The notes under the pieces are model-generated. The model had not been told where the DNA came from and ran no database searches. It was given only the letters and a program-made list of their open reading frames with translations. This document shows positions 9,501-20,729 of a DNA stretch of 64,000 bases, piece after piece (position 1 is the first letter of the stretch; every line of letters starts with the position of its first letter). The position numbers were made by a program, and so were the translations under genes. The stretch covers positions 20,542,821 to 20,606,820 of the forward strand of contig NC_052515.1 of NCBI RefSeq assembly GCF_014356525.2. Direction: 5' to 3'. This DNA comes from Nilaparvata lugens. Its lineage: Eukaryota > Arthropoda > Insecta > Hemiptera > Delphacidae.

Positions 9501-12170
9501 TAGTTATACTTTGCATCATTGTTTTCCTCCTTCATTCAACCTACTTATCCACAAGTTTTCCGTCACAAACCTCTGAAGTCATCTTCATATTATTCTTCTT
9601 CCTCTTGGTTATTAACTGTTTCTCAACTTCACTTAATCACGAGTGAAATCTTCATGTATTTCTCTTTTGTACAATATAATTTTCAATTGTAATAGTTTTT
9701 CCATTCTATTTCACATAATTTTTCTTTTTGTATCTCCTTCACATTGAAATTGTTTGCATTCACTCTCACTGCATTCATGAAATTAAATATCACTTTGAAT
9801 TATTCTAAATTTATTTCTCTCCAAAATCTCTGGAAACTGACTCTCTTTCCTTATCCAATCCTCCTATTCCCATCAAACAGAGACTCTCCCAACGGAACTG
9901 AACATTTTCACGTCCGATTAATAGTGTAATCACACCTTCTCCATTTGATTTAGACTAAAATCATATAATATTCCTTTTTACATTAATTTATATAATTAAT
10001 CTAAGCATTTCTTCTATTTCTTTACCATTTGTTGCTCTGGATGCATTTTCTCTTCCACTAATCTCTGTACAATCCCTTATCATTCCTCTTTTATTCCTCA
10101 TTTTTCCTACTTGTAACCTAATTCAACTATTACAGTTCGGAAACTATGATCAATGGGAAGTCTATTCCTCATTATTTCTAGTAGTGCTCTCAATCCTAGT
10201 ATCACATCGTTTCATAGCCACCTCCCTCCACCTTCATCAGCATTCGTATTAGCCTCTCCCGCCCAAATAAGTAAATTCTCTCTGACTCTATCCCTGTCTT
10301 CCCAACTCTTTCATGCTCCTCTTCTACCTTCCACCTCAACTAAGATAATAATCATAATTCTCTCCTCACCTTAGTCAACGAGCTCTGCCGCCGCCAAGCC
10401 AACAACTTCTCTTCTTTCTCCACTCTCTCACACCCACATACTCTCTCTCACACTCAACACCCACATCTCTCTCTTACTCTCAGTTAAACAGCCGACTTTA
10501 TCACTGCTCTCTCGTTGGCCACAAGTGCCTCTTTCTCATAGTCTGTTTGCTCATTTTGCAGTTTTGTTTCTGATCTGTTGATGAGGAGGGTTGGCGAAAG
10601 GAGTTAGGGGCAGAATTTAATGCGACCGAAACGAAAACGATGTGCTATGCTATGAGGCTCCACTTCGTACATGAATGTAATGGCCGAGATCTTTTTCCTG
10701 CTCTATATTCTCCACTTTGCCCCACTTTCTAACACATCTCGTTTCTTCCTCCACTTCCACTAATCCTCCACTTCTCACCATTCGCACTCATTCTTCCTAC
10801 ATAAGTCTGTCATTCTGATTTTCTTGTTCCATTTTCATAATTCATTTTCTAATTTTCTAGCCAGACGAAGCAACATGATTTTTGTGATTTATTCGTGAAT
10901 ACAATCTCAAACCATATAAATGATAATTATTAGGAAGGAACAACAGGCTCGGCCCAAACCTATTCCATTCCCAAATGTTGATAATGAATAACATGACGAA
11001 GAAAATAGGCTATGTTTCCACTGTAAAACGTCCAAGTTCAATTTTCGTACAAAAATATGATATATGAGCTAGGAATTTCAAATTTAGAAGGATTAAAATA
11101 CCAAATCATAGTTGAATATTACACTTCATTATCACTGTACATTGAATTAATTAAGTTATTTTTTCAATATTTTCTTTTCATAACCCATTTTATTTCACGT
11201 TTCATACCCCATTAATAATATCCATAATTTTTATTTATTCCATTGGGCTTCCGATCAAAGTTCAACATTCCTTGTCGATTTCAACCCTTCAACATTTAAT
11301 CTTATCCACCTCTTTCGAAACCCCTGAAAATTCTATATCTCACCTTCCATTCATGTTCCCAACAAATTTCCCTTTTCTTTCACATTTTTCGCTGAACTCT
11401 CTCCCACTCTTCACTCTGTGTGTACTTTTCATTGATCACCTTCAAATTCTTCAATCGAGGCTCTTTACATCCTTGAACTTTTTCCTCATCTTCTATCTAT
11501 CTACTTAGATCAACCTATCTATCACCTATAATTTTTGCTCACTTTATTCTCATCTTGAGACACGTTGATCTCAAATAAACTATTATTTTATGAGTTTTAT
11601 TATTTATTTTATTGTTTTATCTCATTTTATTATTTTGATGATCCAATTTAGGAACACATAGATGAGTTAAGGAAATCGTCACCATAAACTTTCTCCTCTG
11701 AATTCTTTCCTTCTCCTCACAACTACTATCATCGTCTCCTTCTTCCTCCCTCACTTAACATATTCTTTGCATCATCATCATTATACCTCTCTGATCATTC
11801 TCTTCCGTTCCAAATTCTTCACAAATCTTCTCCCATTCTACTGCTTCCTATTCATAAAACCTCTACCAACCCTTCTCTTCTAAGACCACTACCCTCTTCT
11901 TCCAGTACCTCGCCCCACACCAAAATCCTAAAGCAGTAGCCGGAAGTCGGTAGTATTTAGCCAACACAAATAAAGTACAATCCGGATTCTCAGGTATTAA
12001 TTTTGCGGTGCCAAAGCTGCAAGCCAGTAGCAGCATATCGACTTAGTGCCACCGGAGCTAAATACTCTTTTTAGCCTGTTCTCTGCCTCGGGTGCTGAAT
12101 ACTCTTTCTAGCCACCACCGCCGTATTACTAAGAGCTCTGTAGCCCGCAACACACCACCGTAAGACCTAA
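9500..12170. other. Pyrimidine-rich domain (plus strand)
   Basis: For about 2.6 kb the plus strand is dominated by C and T (runs of CTCTC, TTCC, CTTC), with a retroposon tail at 10890-11070. ORFs here are Ser/Leu/Phe-rich composition artefacts. The end (about 11930-12160) is more GC-rich and contains two copies of GCT(A/G)AATACTCTTT(T/C)TAGCC about 43 bp apart, perhaps an eroded repeat. No gene is supported. Confidence 0.6.
10890..11070 (-). repeat. Retroposon 3' end, family 'gcccaaaact'
   Basis: TGATTTATTCGTGAATACAA, AACAGGCTCGGCCCAAACCT and AATAGGCTATGTTTCCACTG align with the copy at 13670-13900 (AACAGGCCAAGCCCAAAACT, TAGGTTATATTTCCACTG). Orientation is minus by the A/T-rich terminal signal. 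No coding sequence is attached. Confidence 0.55.
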
Positions 12171-13270
12171 TTAATTGATGACCTCTTCCTCCTTCCTTTT
12201 ACAAGCGACGCACATGTTCACAATGATATATTCTCTTTTGATTCGCTGTCTCAAAGAACGGGGAGAAGATGAAGAGAGGGAGAAAACAAGGAAAAATAAG
12301 GAGAAGAAATAGAACAGGAGAAAAGGTACGATAGATTGTATATGAATATGAGCCATTTTGTTAATATAGGTATATACAGTGTATTATGTAAAGGTATCAT
12401 TAGCATCTACAATGGAGAACAACGTGGAACGATATTGAAGACTTGTCCACATTTACCAAGTGGAGATTCCAGTAATGACCCTGGAAATATTGCAATGGAC
12501 TTTTAAAATGAAATTCCTAAAATATGATAAATTAAATTAGATTCGTAGTCACGAAGAACGGGAGAGGTGAAATAGTTTGATGAATATGGTGTAAAGATAG
12601 TGGAATGAAGACTTGATAGGAAAACTTTGAACACTGAACGGAAAGAGGAACTAGAAAATGTGATTTCGAGTTAGATATGAACAATCCAACTTATCATACT
12701 TTTTCCTAATCAAGATTATATCAACATTAATAATTCATTGCAATAGATAAACAATGCATGAGAAGGATATTAAAATATAACGTGAGGATGAGTCAACATT
12801 GGAGAAGAACCAAAACAAGTCTAGGATTACAATAAATATTAACATTAGATGAGGAATAATCCATGACATCATGGGAATAAATACCAGAGAAAAGTCAAAC
12901 TGAGGAGAAAGAGTAACTAATGAAGAAGAGAGACAGGCGAAGAGAGAGACAGGGCGAGAGAGAGAGAGTAAGTGAGGTAGTGAGTCATGATGGTCACTGA
13001 AACAGGAGCAGCAGTAGATGAATGCAGTACAAAGTGCTTCTGGCCTTCTCAAGGTAATTAGGTGTGTGTGGACTAGAAGCTGGTTGGTCCCAGAGGGGCC
13101 ATGCAACCCCCCTGACCCTCCTTCATCCACCTCACCCCCCCCCCGGGGGAGCTCGTTACTTTTACTCTAATTATACTTTGCACCCCACCGCTTTATTGCT
13201 ACACAGAGAATCAGTGAGAGAGAAAAATAAGGAGAGGAAGTTTGGGTACAAGTGAGAGGGAACGATTGTA
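12171..13270. other. Purine-rich domain (plus strand)
   Basis: Strand composition switches abruptly near 12235 from pyrimidine- to purine-rich (GAGAGGGAGAAAAC, GAGAGAGACAGGGCGAGAG). A C9-10 run followed by G at 13135-13149 interrupts it. The minus-strand ORF at 12735-13130 is Leu/Ser/Phe-rich and reflects composition. No gene is supported. Confidence 0.55.
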
Positions 13271-13290
13271 AAGGGAGGGGAAGGAAAGAG

Positions 13291-13464
13291 CTAAACAACG
13301 ACTAGTAGAGCTATAGAGAGGCCGGTAAGAGGGTGTTCAACATTGTCTGAATTAACTTGTATGCCGCAACGTGCTAGCTGTTCCCTGCGCAAAAATATTG
13401 CCTCTACTTCTGTTTTGGCTACGAATGACTTTGGGGTAACGGTGTCTTCGCGAGCGGCATCCAT
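13291..13464 (-). CDS. Small unrecognised ORF, 57 aa
   Basis: A minus-strand ATG at 13464 (context AAGATGG, favourable) opens a 57-codon frame ending at 13291. It begins MDAAREDTVTPKSFVAKTEV, continues EAIFLRREQLARCGIQVNSD and ends LTGLSIALLVVV. The segment is richer in GC and CpG than its surroundings and codon choice is not low-complexity. No domain is recognised and no splice donor is evident, so it could be a gene fragment, a decayed mobile-element ORF or chance. The frame stays open upstream of the ATG, but that part is I/V/Y-rich and looks non-coding. Confidence 0.22.
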   Translation of the reverse strand: MDAAREDTVTPKSFVAKTEVEAIFLRREQLARCGIQVNSDNVEHPLTGLSIALLVVV

Positions 13465-13669
13465 CTTCAAGTTGCAATAGCCTTGATTATACAAGTGATA
13501 GCAAACTATACAGGAATAGGAATATGATATGGATGAATAAAAATCATTTGTAATGTCTACAAATATTATGATAACAATTATGACAATTACTGAGAATATT
13601 TGAATTGAGAACCATTGCGACGTCTTGGACCCATATGCACCATCTTGGCTCAAACAGAGATAATTTTTA

Positions 13670-13900
13670 TCAATTTATTGATTCATCAATACAATCACAA
13701 ATCATAATCTACAGAAATCACTAGGCGAGAGCAACAGGCCAAGCCCAAAACTGCTCTAATCCCAAATTGTATAAATAGTAAAATTTTCAAAAGGTAGGTT
13801 ATATTTCCACTGCTGAACATTTGAGTCCAATGATTATTTGAGTTACATGTCCGATATTGAGAAACTAGAAATTATAAATTTAGATAGATGAGCTGTCGGT
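13670..13900 (-). repeat. Retroposon 3' end, family 'gcccaaaact'
   Basis: Second close copy of the 10890 repeat (AACAGGCCAAGCCCAAAACTGCT). Just beyond it, at about 13895-13908, the plus strand has GGTTCAAACCC, which fits a tRNA B-box. No matching A-box was found, so the tRNA-like link is only a note. Confidence 0.55.
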
Positions 13901-13989
13901 TCAAACCCGGAATGAAACACGATATAAAAATGCAACCATGGAATCTTAAATTAACAAGATTGATGACGCATATGGCCCATCTCCTCTAA

Positions 13990-14760
13990 GGGCCGGTTTC
14001 TGAGCTCAGGATTCAGCTACGTTCTTAGACTTTAAACAGCTGGAGTCAGAAAATTGGCTTTCCGAAACTGGGCGTAGTCGCGGTTTTTTTATGATAATCT
14101 TTATTTCAATAATAAGAAACGTTTTTCCTTGACGAAATGAAACATACCTGAATAATTTTAAAATAGCTAAAACTTCACACTATTTTCTCTTTATTTTATT
14201 TTAGTTTTTCGAAATCTAATTTAAACGTGGAGTATGACTACGCCCCGTATCGGAATAGTTATTTGTGCAACTAGTGCGCAAGTTTTTTTTTTGCAACAGC
14301 TAATTTTGCAAGAGCGATAAAGAAGCATTACGCGCGAATTACATACAATTTTTTTTCTACGACTGCATAAACCTGCTAAATCACTTATATCTGGCGGAGT
14401 TAATAATAATTCGTCTACACTGATATCCATCATGGCTGCAGAATCGGAACAATTAACGAATTTTTTGGTTAAGATCTGACCGAGAGTGGTTTGTCTTTTG
14501 GCAAGCTGCTAATCATCAGCTGATTAGCGACCGTAAAGAAACTCTTCTGCGAATGATTAGCGAGCGTAAAAAAATCTATTGCGCATGCGCGGATGGTTAG
14601 CGAGCGAAAAAGTAGATTCTCCTCAGAAATAAGCTGTTTTACGAGGAGAATTGAGTATGTAAATTCTTTCTTCACGCACAGTTGTAGAAAATGCAAATTT
14701 TCTGACTCCAGCTGTTCAAAGTCTAGAACGTAGCTGAATCCTGAGCTCGGAAACCAGCCC
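13990..14760. mobile_element. 771-bp DNA transposon derivative with TAA TSD (PIF/Harbinger-like)
   Basis: Left end GGGCCGGTTTCTGAGCTCAG and right end (read inward) GGGCTGGTTTCCGAGCTCAG begin TIRs of about 65 bp that continue GATTCAGCTACGTTCT...GACTTT.AACAGCTGGAGTCAGAAAAT. TAA flanks both ends (13987-13989 and 14761-14763). A 3-bp TWA duplication and G-rich ends fit the PIF/Harbinger superfamily. An inner inverted pair (about 14060-14082 and 14230-14255, around GGGCGTAGTC) and three copies of a GATTAGCGA(G/C)CGTAAA-like motif (14518-14622) lie inside. No transposase frame is evident, so it is non-autonomous. Confidence 0.8.
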
Positions 14761-15008
14761 TAAATCAGTTTTGAGAGTAAGCTGAAATTATTATAAAATA
14801 CAAACCAGAAGAATAACAGATAAAACGAAATTCAGTGATTCGTTCATTTATTTATCATCAGATCTAATTTACGCTGGTGATTGCCCACTCAATTCTTAGA
14901 GCCCTTACAAATGATCTATGATAGGGAGAATGCTGATTCGAGATTGATGAACCTGAATTTTATTGGTCTCAAGCAGCCGAAAAGCAATTTCAAAGAAGAC
15001 AGTCTAAT

Positions 15009-15258
15009 TCAAAGACCTTAAATATGCATAGACTCACATGCAGCGCTAGTGTCTTACTTGGAATTGAAATCCGCCATTGAGGGGGCAATCCATAAGATTA
15101 TTTATTACATACCAATGCCTTTGTGATCTATAGTATTACAAATAAAGAATATACAATATCTCGTGTTAAAATACCCCAATGGCGGCCTTCAATTTCAAGT
15201 AAGAGCTATCATTGGGAAGGCATAGGCATTGTGGGTCTATATCTCTTTAAGGTCTTTG
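15009..15258. mobile_element. 250-bp foldback MITE with GTCTAAT TSD
   Basis: The left arm TCAAAGACCTTAAATATGCA pairs with the right arm, which read inward is CAAAGACCTTAAAGAGATAT. The arms stay alignable for about 80 bp through TCTTACTTG(G/A)AATTGAA and CCGCCATTG. Direct repeats GTCTAAT sit at 15002-15008 and 15259-15265. There is no coding capacity. Confidence 0.8.
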
Positions 15259-15269
15259 GTCTAATTATT

Positions 15270-17020
15270 TGGTAATTCAATCATTACAACACTGGGAACA
15301 ACTCTGTGTTTTTTCCAGAGAGTTTTTCATTCAGTTCGATAGCAAGAATGGAGATATTCCCAGAATAATCGAGAGCTTATTTGAGCTCCGAGTACAGGAA
15401 ACAAGAATGAACAAAAATAATATTCACAATGAAATTACGGTCACATACTTTTTAGCAAATAATAGAAGTCTTAGCTGAGACATGAGCTCTCCCCGTAATA
15501 ATTGAGTTGATCACAATAATAATGCTCCCATACACTAATTTTCAGCTCTATTTTCCTCATTTGGTACCACAATAATGGCCCAAAACTAATTTTAAGACCT
15601 TGTACTTTGAATTTTTGTACGATCTAAAGAGAACAATGAGAAGAATATTCAAATTGACCACGGCTACTAAACACCAGAACCTTCATGTTTATTATAATAC
15701 ATGGAGGATGAAAGGGCACATACATTGCTGGGCCATTATGTTTGATGGAAGAAAAAACATGAAAAGGCTGAATGTTGATTGGCGGAGGAATGAAGACAAG
15801 ACGAGCGGCGATGGAAAAATGAAGTAGAAAGAAGAATAGAAAGAGTAAGTGGAAAGCGAAGAAGAAGAAGAAAATAAAAAATAAATGGTCGGGCTACTTA
15901 TTATTTCCACTCCATTTCAATGTTTTCCCATCTAGGGCTCCTCTTCATTTTTGAAGATGAGGAGAGAAGTGGGGTAGATTCTTCTTCGTTGTTCGTCCTG
16001 AAGAGTTTATCATGAGCAGCATTCTTCCATTCTACTCATCATTTTTGTCTCTCATCTCCGGCAATCTCTTCTTCTATCTTTCATTGCTCACTCTTTTTCA
16101 TTCTCCATTCTTACTTCCGGGTCGAGTACTCTTTTTGGTCTCAATTTCTGCTCACTCATCTTTTTCATTTATGAACCTTCGAGCATTCATTCTTTTCCAA
16201 TACATCAATCATCATTTATTGGATCATCTATGGATTATAATAAATCTGGATGAACAATAGGGGACAGAGTTTTGTATCTTCTCAAATTCAAGTTTTGTCT
16301 CAAAATACATGGATATTATAAATCATACATATCCACATCCTATCACCTTATATGGAAGCAACCTTGAATCTGTTGATAATAATTGGCAGATCATCATGAG
16401 TGTTTTGAAACATCTAAATTCAGATCATACATAAAACAAAATAGATCTCCTTCACACTCTTCAATTATTCTGGTGTTCTTTCAGAGCAAGATCGTTCCAA
16501 AGAATTACTTCCTTCTTTTCATTTGATTTCCCATTAATCTCAGGTTCAACTGTTTTGTTATCATGATTCTAATCGTGGTTGACAGTTCGTTGAAGGACAT
16601 TCACTTTTAAGCTTCAAGATAGCCTTAAAAAACTACTAAAGCTGGAATTTGTTTGTTCATTAGCTTATTCCAAATTAAATTATCATATAACTGGTGCATG
16701 AATTTCTCTTCCACTAGTCTCTATATTCAAAGATTGAGCTCTTACCTGATGAAATTTTTGAATCAAGCTATAGCATTTGAACTGAGGTCTATTGAATTCT
16801 GCTGAGCGAATTTGCCCTTCTCAGCATCTGGAAAGGAAATATATAATATTAAGTTACAGGAAATGATAACAATTTATAAAAATCTCAACAACTTCTTGAA
16901 ATGAGTGATATTATCTGAAACTTATTGATCGGAATTCGAGAGAGGAGTTTTTGATGTTGCTTGCTGTTCTAATGATTCCTACGACATCGTTGATGAATTT
17001 GATGATCAAATAAGATAGTG
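15270..17020. other. Non-coding AT-rich DNA
   Basis: No gene, RNA gene or bounded mobile element found. Purine-rich 15770-15890 and pyrimidine-rich 16015-16170 patches produce the ORFs seen here. Those translations are Ser/Phe/Leu- or Lys/Arg-biased and lack domain character. Confidence 0.5.
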
Positions 17021-17021
17021 A

Positions 17022-17729
17022 AAAATCAAATCAAATTTTATTCTCACAATTTACAAATAATACAGTACAGTTACAGTTTATCTATATATACCCTTACGTT
17101 ATGAGAGACTCACATGTAGGCTTAAGCCTGTGTTTGTGAGGGCCTGGCGTAATTCGCTGAATTTGAACTCGATAAACTAAATTATGAAAATTTATATTAT
17201 ATTAAACTAAATTGAGAAAAATACAGATTTGAAAAAATGATATGAGTAAATGTTGATATTATAGGAAGAAAACAAATAATTGGCTGCAGAAACAGCCAGT
17301 TATAATTAATGACTAAAGGTTAGTGGAACTAAAAGGTAGATACACTATAGCAATGCAATTAAATACCAAGTTATAAAGAATTTTCCAAAACATGTAATAC
17401 TATAACAGTAAACTACACTGGCTACAAAAAAAAATAATAATAAGCACTATGGGACTTGGATTTCGAAGGACCATAGACAAGATCACCAAGTTCCACATTC
17501 TCTACCTATATACAGAGAGAAGCACGCGTTCAGACTCCTCTTGGTCACTTATTAACCACTTCTCAACAAGTCGCTTATACTGGCCTGATCTGTAATTTTG
17601 AAAAGTTTTAAGATAGTCAGGTATGTTTCTAAGTATTATGTGTGACAGGTACTGAATATTAGTTGTTGAATATGTTTTATTTAATCTTGGAGTCTGTATA
17701 TTGTTTATATGTGATGCTCTGGTGGGCAT
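17022..17729 (-). mobile_element. Non-LTR retrotransposon 3' fragment (RT C-terminus plus 3' UTR)
   Basis: Minus-strand residues TRASHINNIQTPRLNKTYST, then NIPDYLKTFQNYRSGQYKRL and VEKWLI, match the layout of LINE reverse-transcriptase C-termini (H-x2-NTR..I..P ... P..L+N ... FK..LK.WL). The 3' UTR runs to about 17022, ending in AATAAAATTTGATTTGATTT read on the minus strand. GGCTTAAGCCTGTGT in the 3' UTR recurs in the LINE at 61008-62225, so the two are related. Catalytic RT motifs are absent; the copy is 5'-truncated and dead. Confidence 0.7.
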
Positions 17730-18640
17730 CTTATCTTAATATCAAATATCACTATCCAGATTTAAATTCATTTGCAGTTCAATAATTAAAGACTGCAATT
17801 AACTACTATCAATTGGAGAGTTCAATTGAATTATTTGTATAATATTATCAGACAGTTATCATTTGAAAGAGTTTTCAATTATTCTATTTTCTCATGACCT
17901 GATAATTCCAAGTTCGAAAATATTTTTGATTTCATACTACTGATCTGGAAGTCTAATAGTTAGTAGCACGTAAACTTGATGTTGAACAGAAGTCCTATTA
18001 CTTGCTGGCTACTTCTCAGCTGATTGTTTTAATGACTACAGAACCTCAAATAATTGAGATTAATAATAAATCAAATCGGAAGATATTATTATCAAAACGT
18101 GCAAACGATTGGATTGTTTAGATGGAAAGACAAGAGAGCATTTGACAAGTTATCTTGGCAACTTGGATGAGACATTTTACCCCGAAATAGAGAAAGAAAT
18201 GTCGAGTTCATGAGAGTTAGGATAATGATGGGGAATATCTGAATATAATTTAGTAAAGAAGGTTGGATGGGATTAATATACAAAAGAGAAGGATCTCTGA
18301 GGAATGAATAATGAGACAGAAAAAGAGTGAGAGGATCAGGGAATATAATAGATTAATTGACTACTAGATATATTATTTGACTACTACTTATATTATATAA
18401 GGGAAATGAGTGAAAAGAGAAACCTGTATCAGGATTAGATAAGAATTGAGTGGGAAAAGAGAGTGAGGGATAGGGAAGGGAAAAATAGAATGATGAGAAT
18501 GACAGATTCAGAAGGCGAAAGAATGGAAAAAGTAAGGAGACGACGAAGGCCAAGAAGAAGATAAACCAGGGAAAAACAAGAATAAAATGAGGTTAGGAAC
18601 AAGTGAGGGGGGGAAAGAAGAAGTAGAACTAGGAGAAGAT
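17730..18640. other. Non-coding DNA leading into purine tract
   Basis: AT-rich to about 18300, then increasingly purine-rich (GAGAGAGGATCAGGG style). Minus-strand ORFs in 18353-19103 are Phe/Ser/Leu homopolymer-like translations of polypyrimidine and are not genes. Confidence 0.6.
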
Positions 18641-19020
18641 GGATGAGATGGAGAAGAAGGAGAAGAATAGGCAGAAGGAGAAGAAGGAGAAGAAGGAGGA
18701 GAAGGAGAAGAAGAAGGAGAAGAGGAGAAGGAGAAGAAGGAGAAGAAGGAGAAGAGGAGAAGAAGGAGAAGAAGGAGAAGAAGGAGAAGAAGGAGAAGAG
18801 GAGGAGAAGGAGAAGAAGGAGAATAAGGAGAAGAAGGAGAATAAGGAGAAGAAGGAGAAGAAGGACGAAAAGAAGAAGAAGAAGAAGAAGAAGAGAAGAA
18901 GAGAAGAAGGAGAAGAAGGAAAAGAAGAAGAACGAGAAGAACAAGAAGAACGAGAAGAAAGAGAAGAAGGAGGAGAAGAAGTAGAGGATAGAGAAAATGG
19001 ATAAGAAGAAGAAGAAGAAG
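18640..19020. repeat. (GAA/GGA)n purine tract
   Basis: Almost pure purine on the plus strand for about 380 bp, built from GAAGGAGAA units. It can support triplex (H-DNA) formation. All ORFs over it, on both strands, are low-complexity (poly K/E/R or poly L/F/S). Confidence 0.97.
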
Positions 19021-19099
19021 GAGAAGGAAAAATTACCTAGAACAAGAAGAAGCAGAAGATGAAAAGTGATGAGAAAGTGAAACAGAACGTGGATAATGC

Positions 19100-20040
19100 T
19101 CAAAGAAGAACGATTCCGTGGGAAATGTGTTTGATCAATGATGTATTTTAGCTTTAGCCCATTTATTCAACAAGTTTAATTTCCTTCAGATCCAATTTCC
19201 TTTAATGTGACAACCTTGATGCTCCCCTCTCGCTTCTTCTGTCTTCCAATTTTCTTTTGGTTTGTCTTGAACCGGCAGAAAGAGGGAGAAGAGAAGGGAG
19301 AGAGAAGGGAAACTGAGTGATGCTTTCTAAAACATTGGACATCGTTAATCGAAACTTATTTTGTTTGTCATACAGTTTCCATTGAGTAGAACTGATTTGA
19401 AATTATTCAGTTCAACTGCTACCAATATAAACTGCTCATTATGGACTAATTCGATGTAAATTAAACTTGAATACGAGTGAATCCACGAAGGGTGAGTGTC
19501 AAGCTTGATAAGAATGGACCTAGTTCAAATGAAATTGGAGTTCAACTTAATTCTCGACCTAATAGTCAATTCGTCAGTTGAGTTATTATGACACCATTCT
19601 AATCTTGCTTGTGTTCATAATTTGAAATTTAGTTATTCATCTCAGTTTATATTGATAAATGATCAAAAGAAATTATCATTAGTGATAGCTATATTGTGAT
19701 CAGAATTTGAATATGAATATACGTTTCAATATAAAAATTCGACTGAGTCACTGTTCCATAATTCAATAAATTCATATTTGGCGATATTCCATAATTCCAT
19801 AATTTGACGATAGGCTATATGTGTGTTTTCATTTCATTACATTTCAATACATTCCAATCGATTGAACCATTTCCAAATCCATTTCTGAATATTCAAAACT
19901 CAAAAATAATTCACTAAAGAACAAGTGAATCCAATAGAGACAATTTTTGTCTTCATATAATGCTACTAGCATCATGTGGTCAGGAGTAAATAATTTTCAA
20001 TTTCAATTCCAATTCATTCAAAACTCACAAAAATGAGAAA
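19100..20040. other. Non-coding AT-rich DNA
   Basis: No ORF with protein character, no bounded repeat and no RNA gene seen. Confidence 0.5.
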
Positions 20041-20047
20041 AAGCTAT

Positions 20048-20240
20048 ATTTTATTTATTTATTTACAATGCAAATGACACTAATGTAATAACATTGAAAG
20101 ATGGAATAATAAGGTAGTCCTTGTGCTATGTTTCTTCCGAATTTATAAGTGACAAAGTCCAAGATAAGGTTAGAATTTCACGTGGACAATTTTTATAAAA
20201 TTTTAGTCCAAAATAAACATTAAAACTATAAATTTTGAAT
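20048..20240 (-). repeat. Retroposon 3' end with (TAAA)n tail
   Basis: Read on the minus strand the segment ends ...GCATTGTAAATAAATAAATAAAAT, a typical LINE/SINE 3' terminus with short tandem A-rich repeats. No coding part is attached and no TSD was identified. Confidence 0.4.
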
Positions 20241-20680
20241 TAAGATGGCTTGGTTATACAAAACAATAACAGTAACAATGATATTAACACGTAAAAGACA
20301 ATATTACTAAAATGATGTGTGGTGGGAGAAACATCAATTAAACAAATGGATGATTTATCGTATTTGACTATGAAACTGCAATGTCATTTTGCATTATGCT
20401 CATTGGTAGTAAATGAAAGATTATCGTATTTAAATGAATAAGAAACTGCACTCTAATTTTTTCTACTATGTAAACGGTCTACTTATGTAAAGGTAAATCC
20501 AATTCTCTCTTTCATTCCACTTTAATAATAGCCATGCATATTTCCACTAAGCTTCCCATGAAGTATCTAAAACATTTTCTCCAACAACAGAAATAATATG
20601 AGAGCCATAATACTATATCGATGACAATAATTTTACCAATACAGCCCTGGAATCAGATCACATCACATATTGCAACATAA

Positions 20681-20698
20681 GCAGCAGCAGCAGCAGCA
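20681..20698. repeat. (GCA)6 microsatellite
   Basis: Six uninterrupted GCA trinucleotides in otherwise AT-rich DNA. Confidence 0.95.
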
Positions 20699-20729
20699 CA
20701 GACTTTGGCCGGAATATAGAGGGAAAGTC

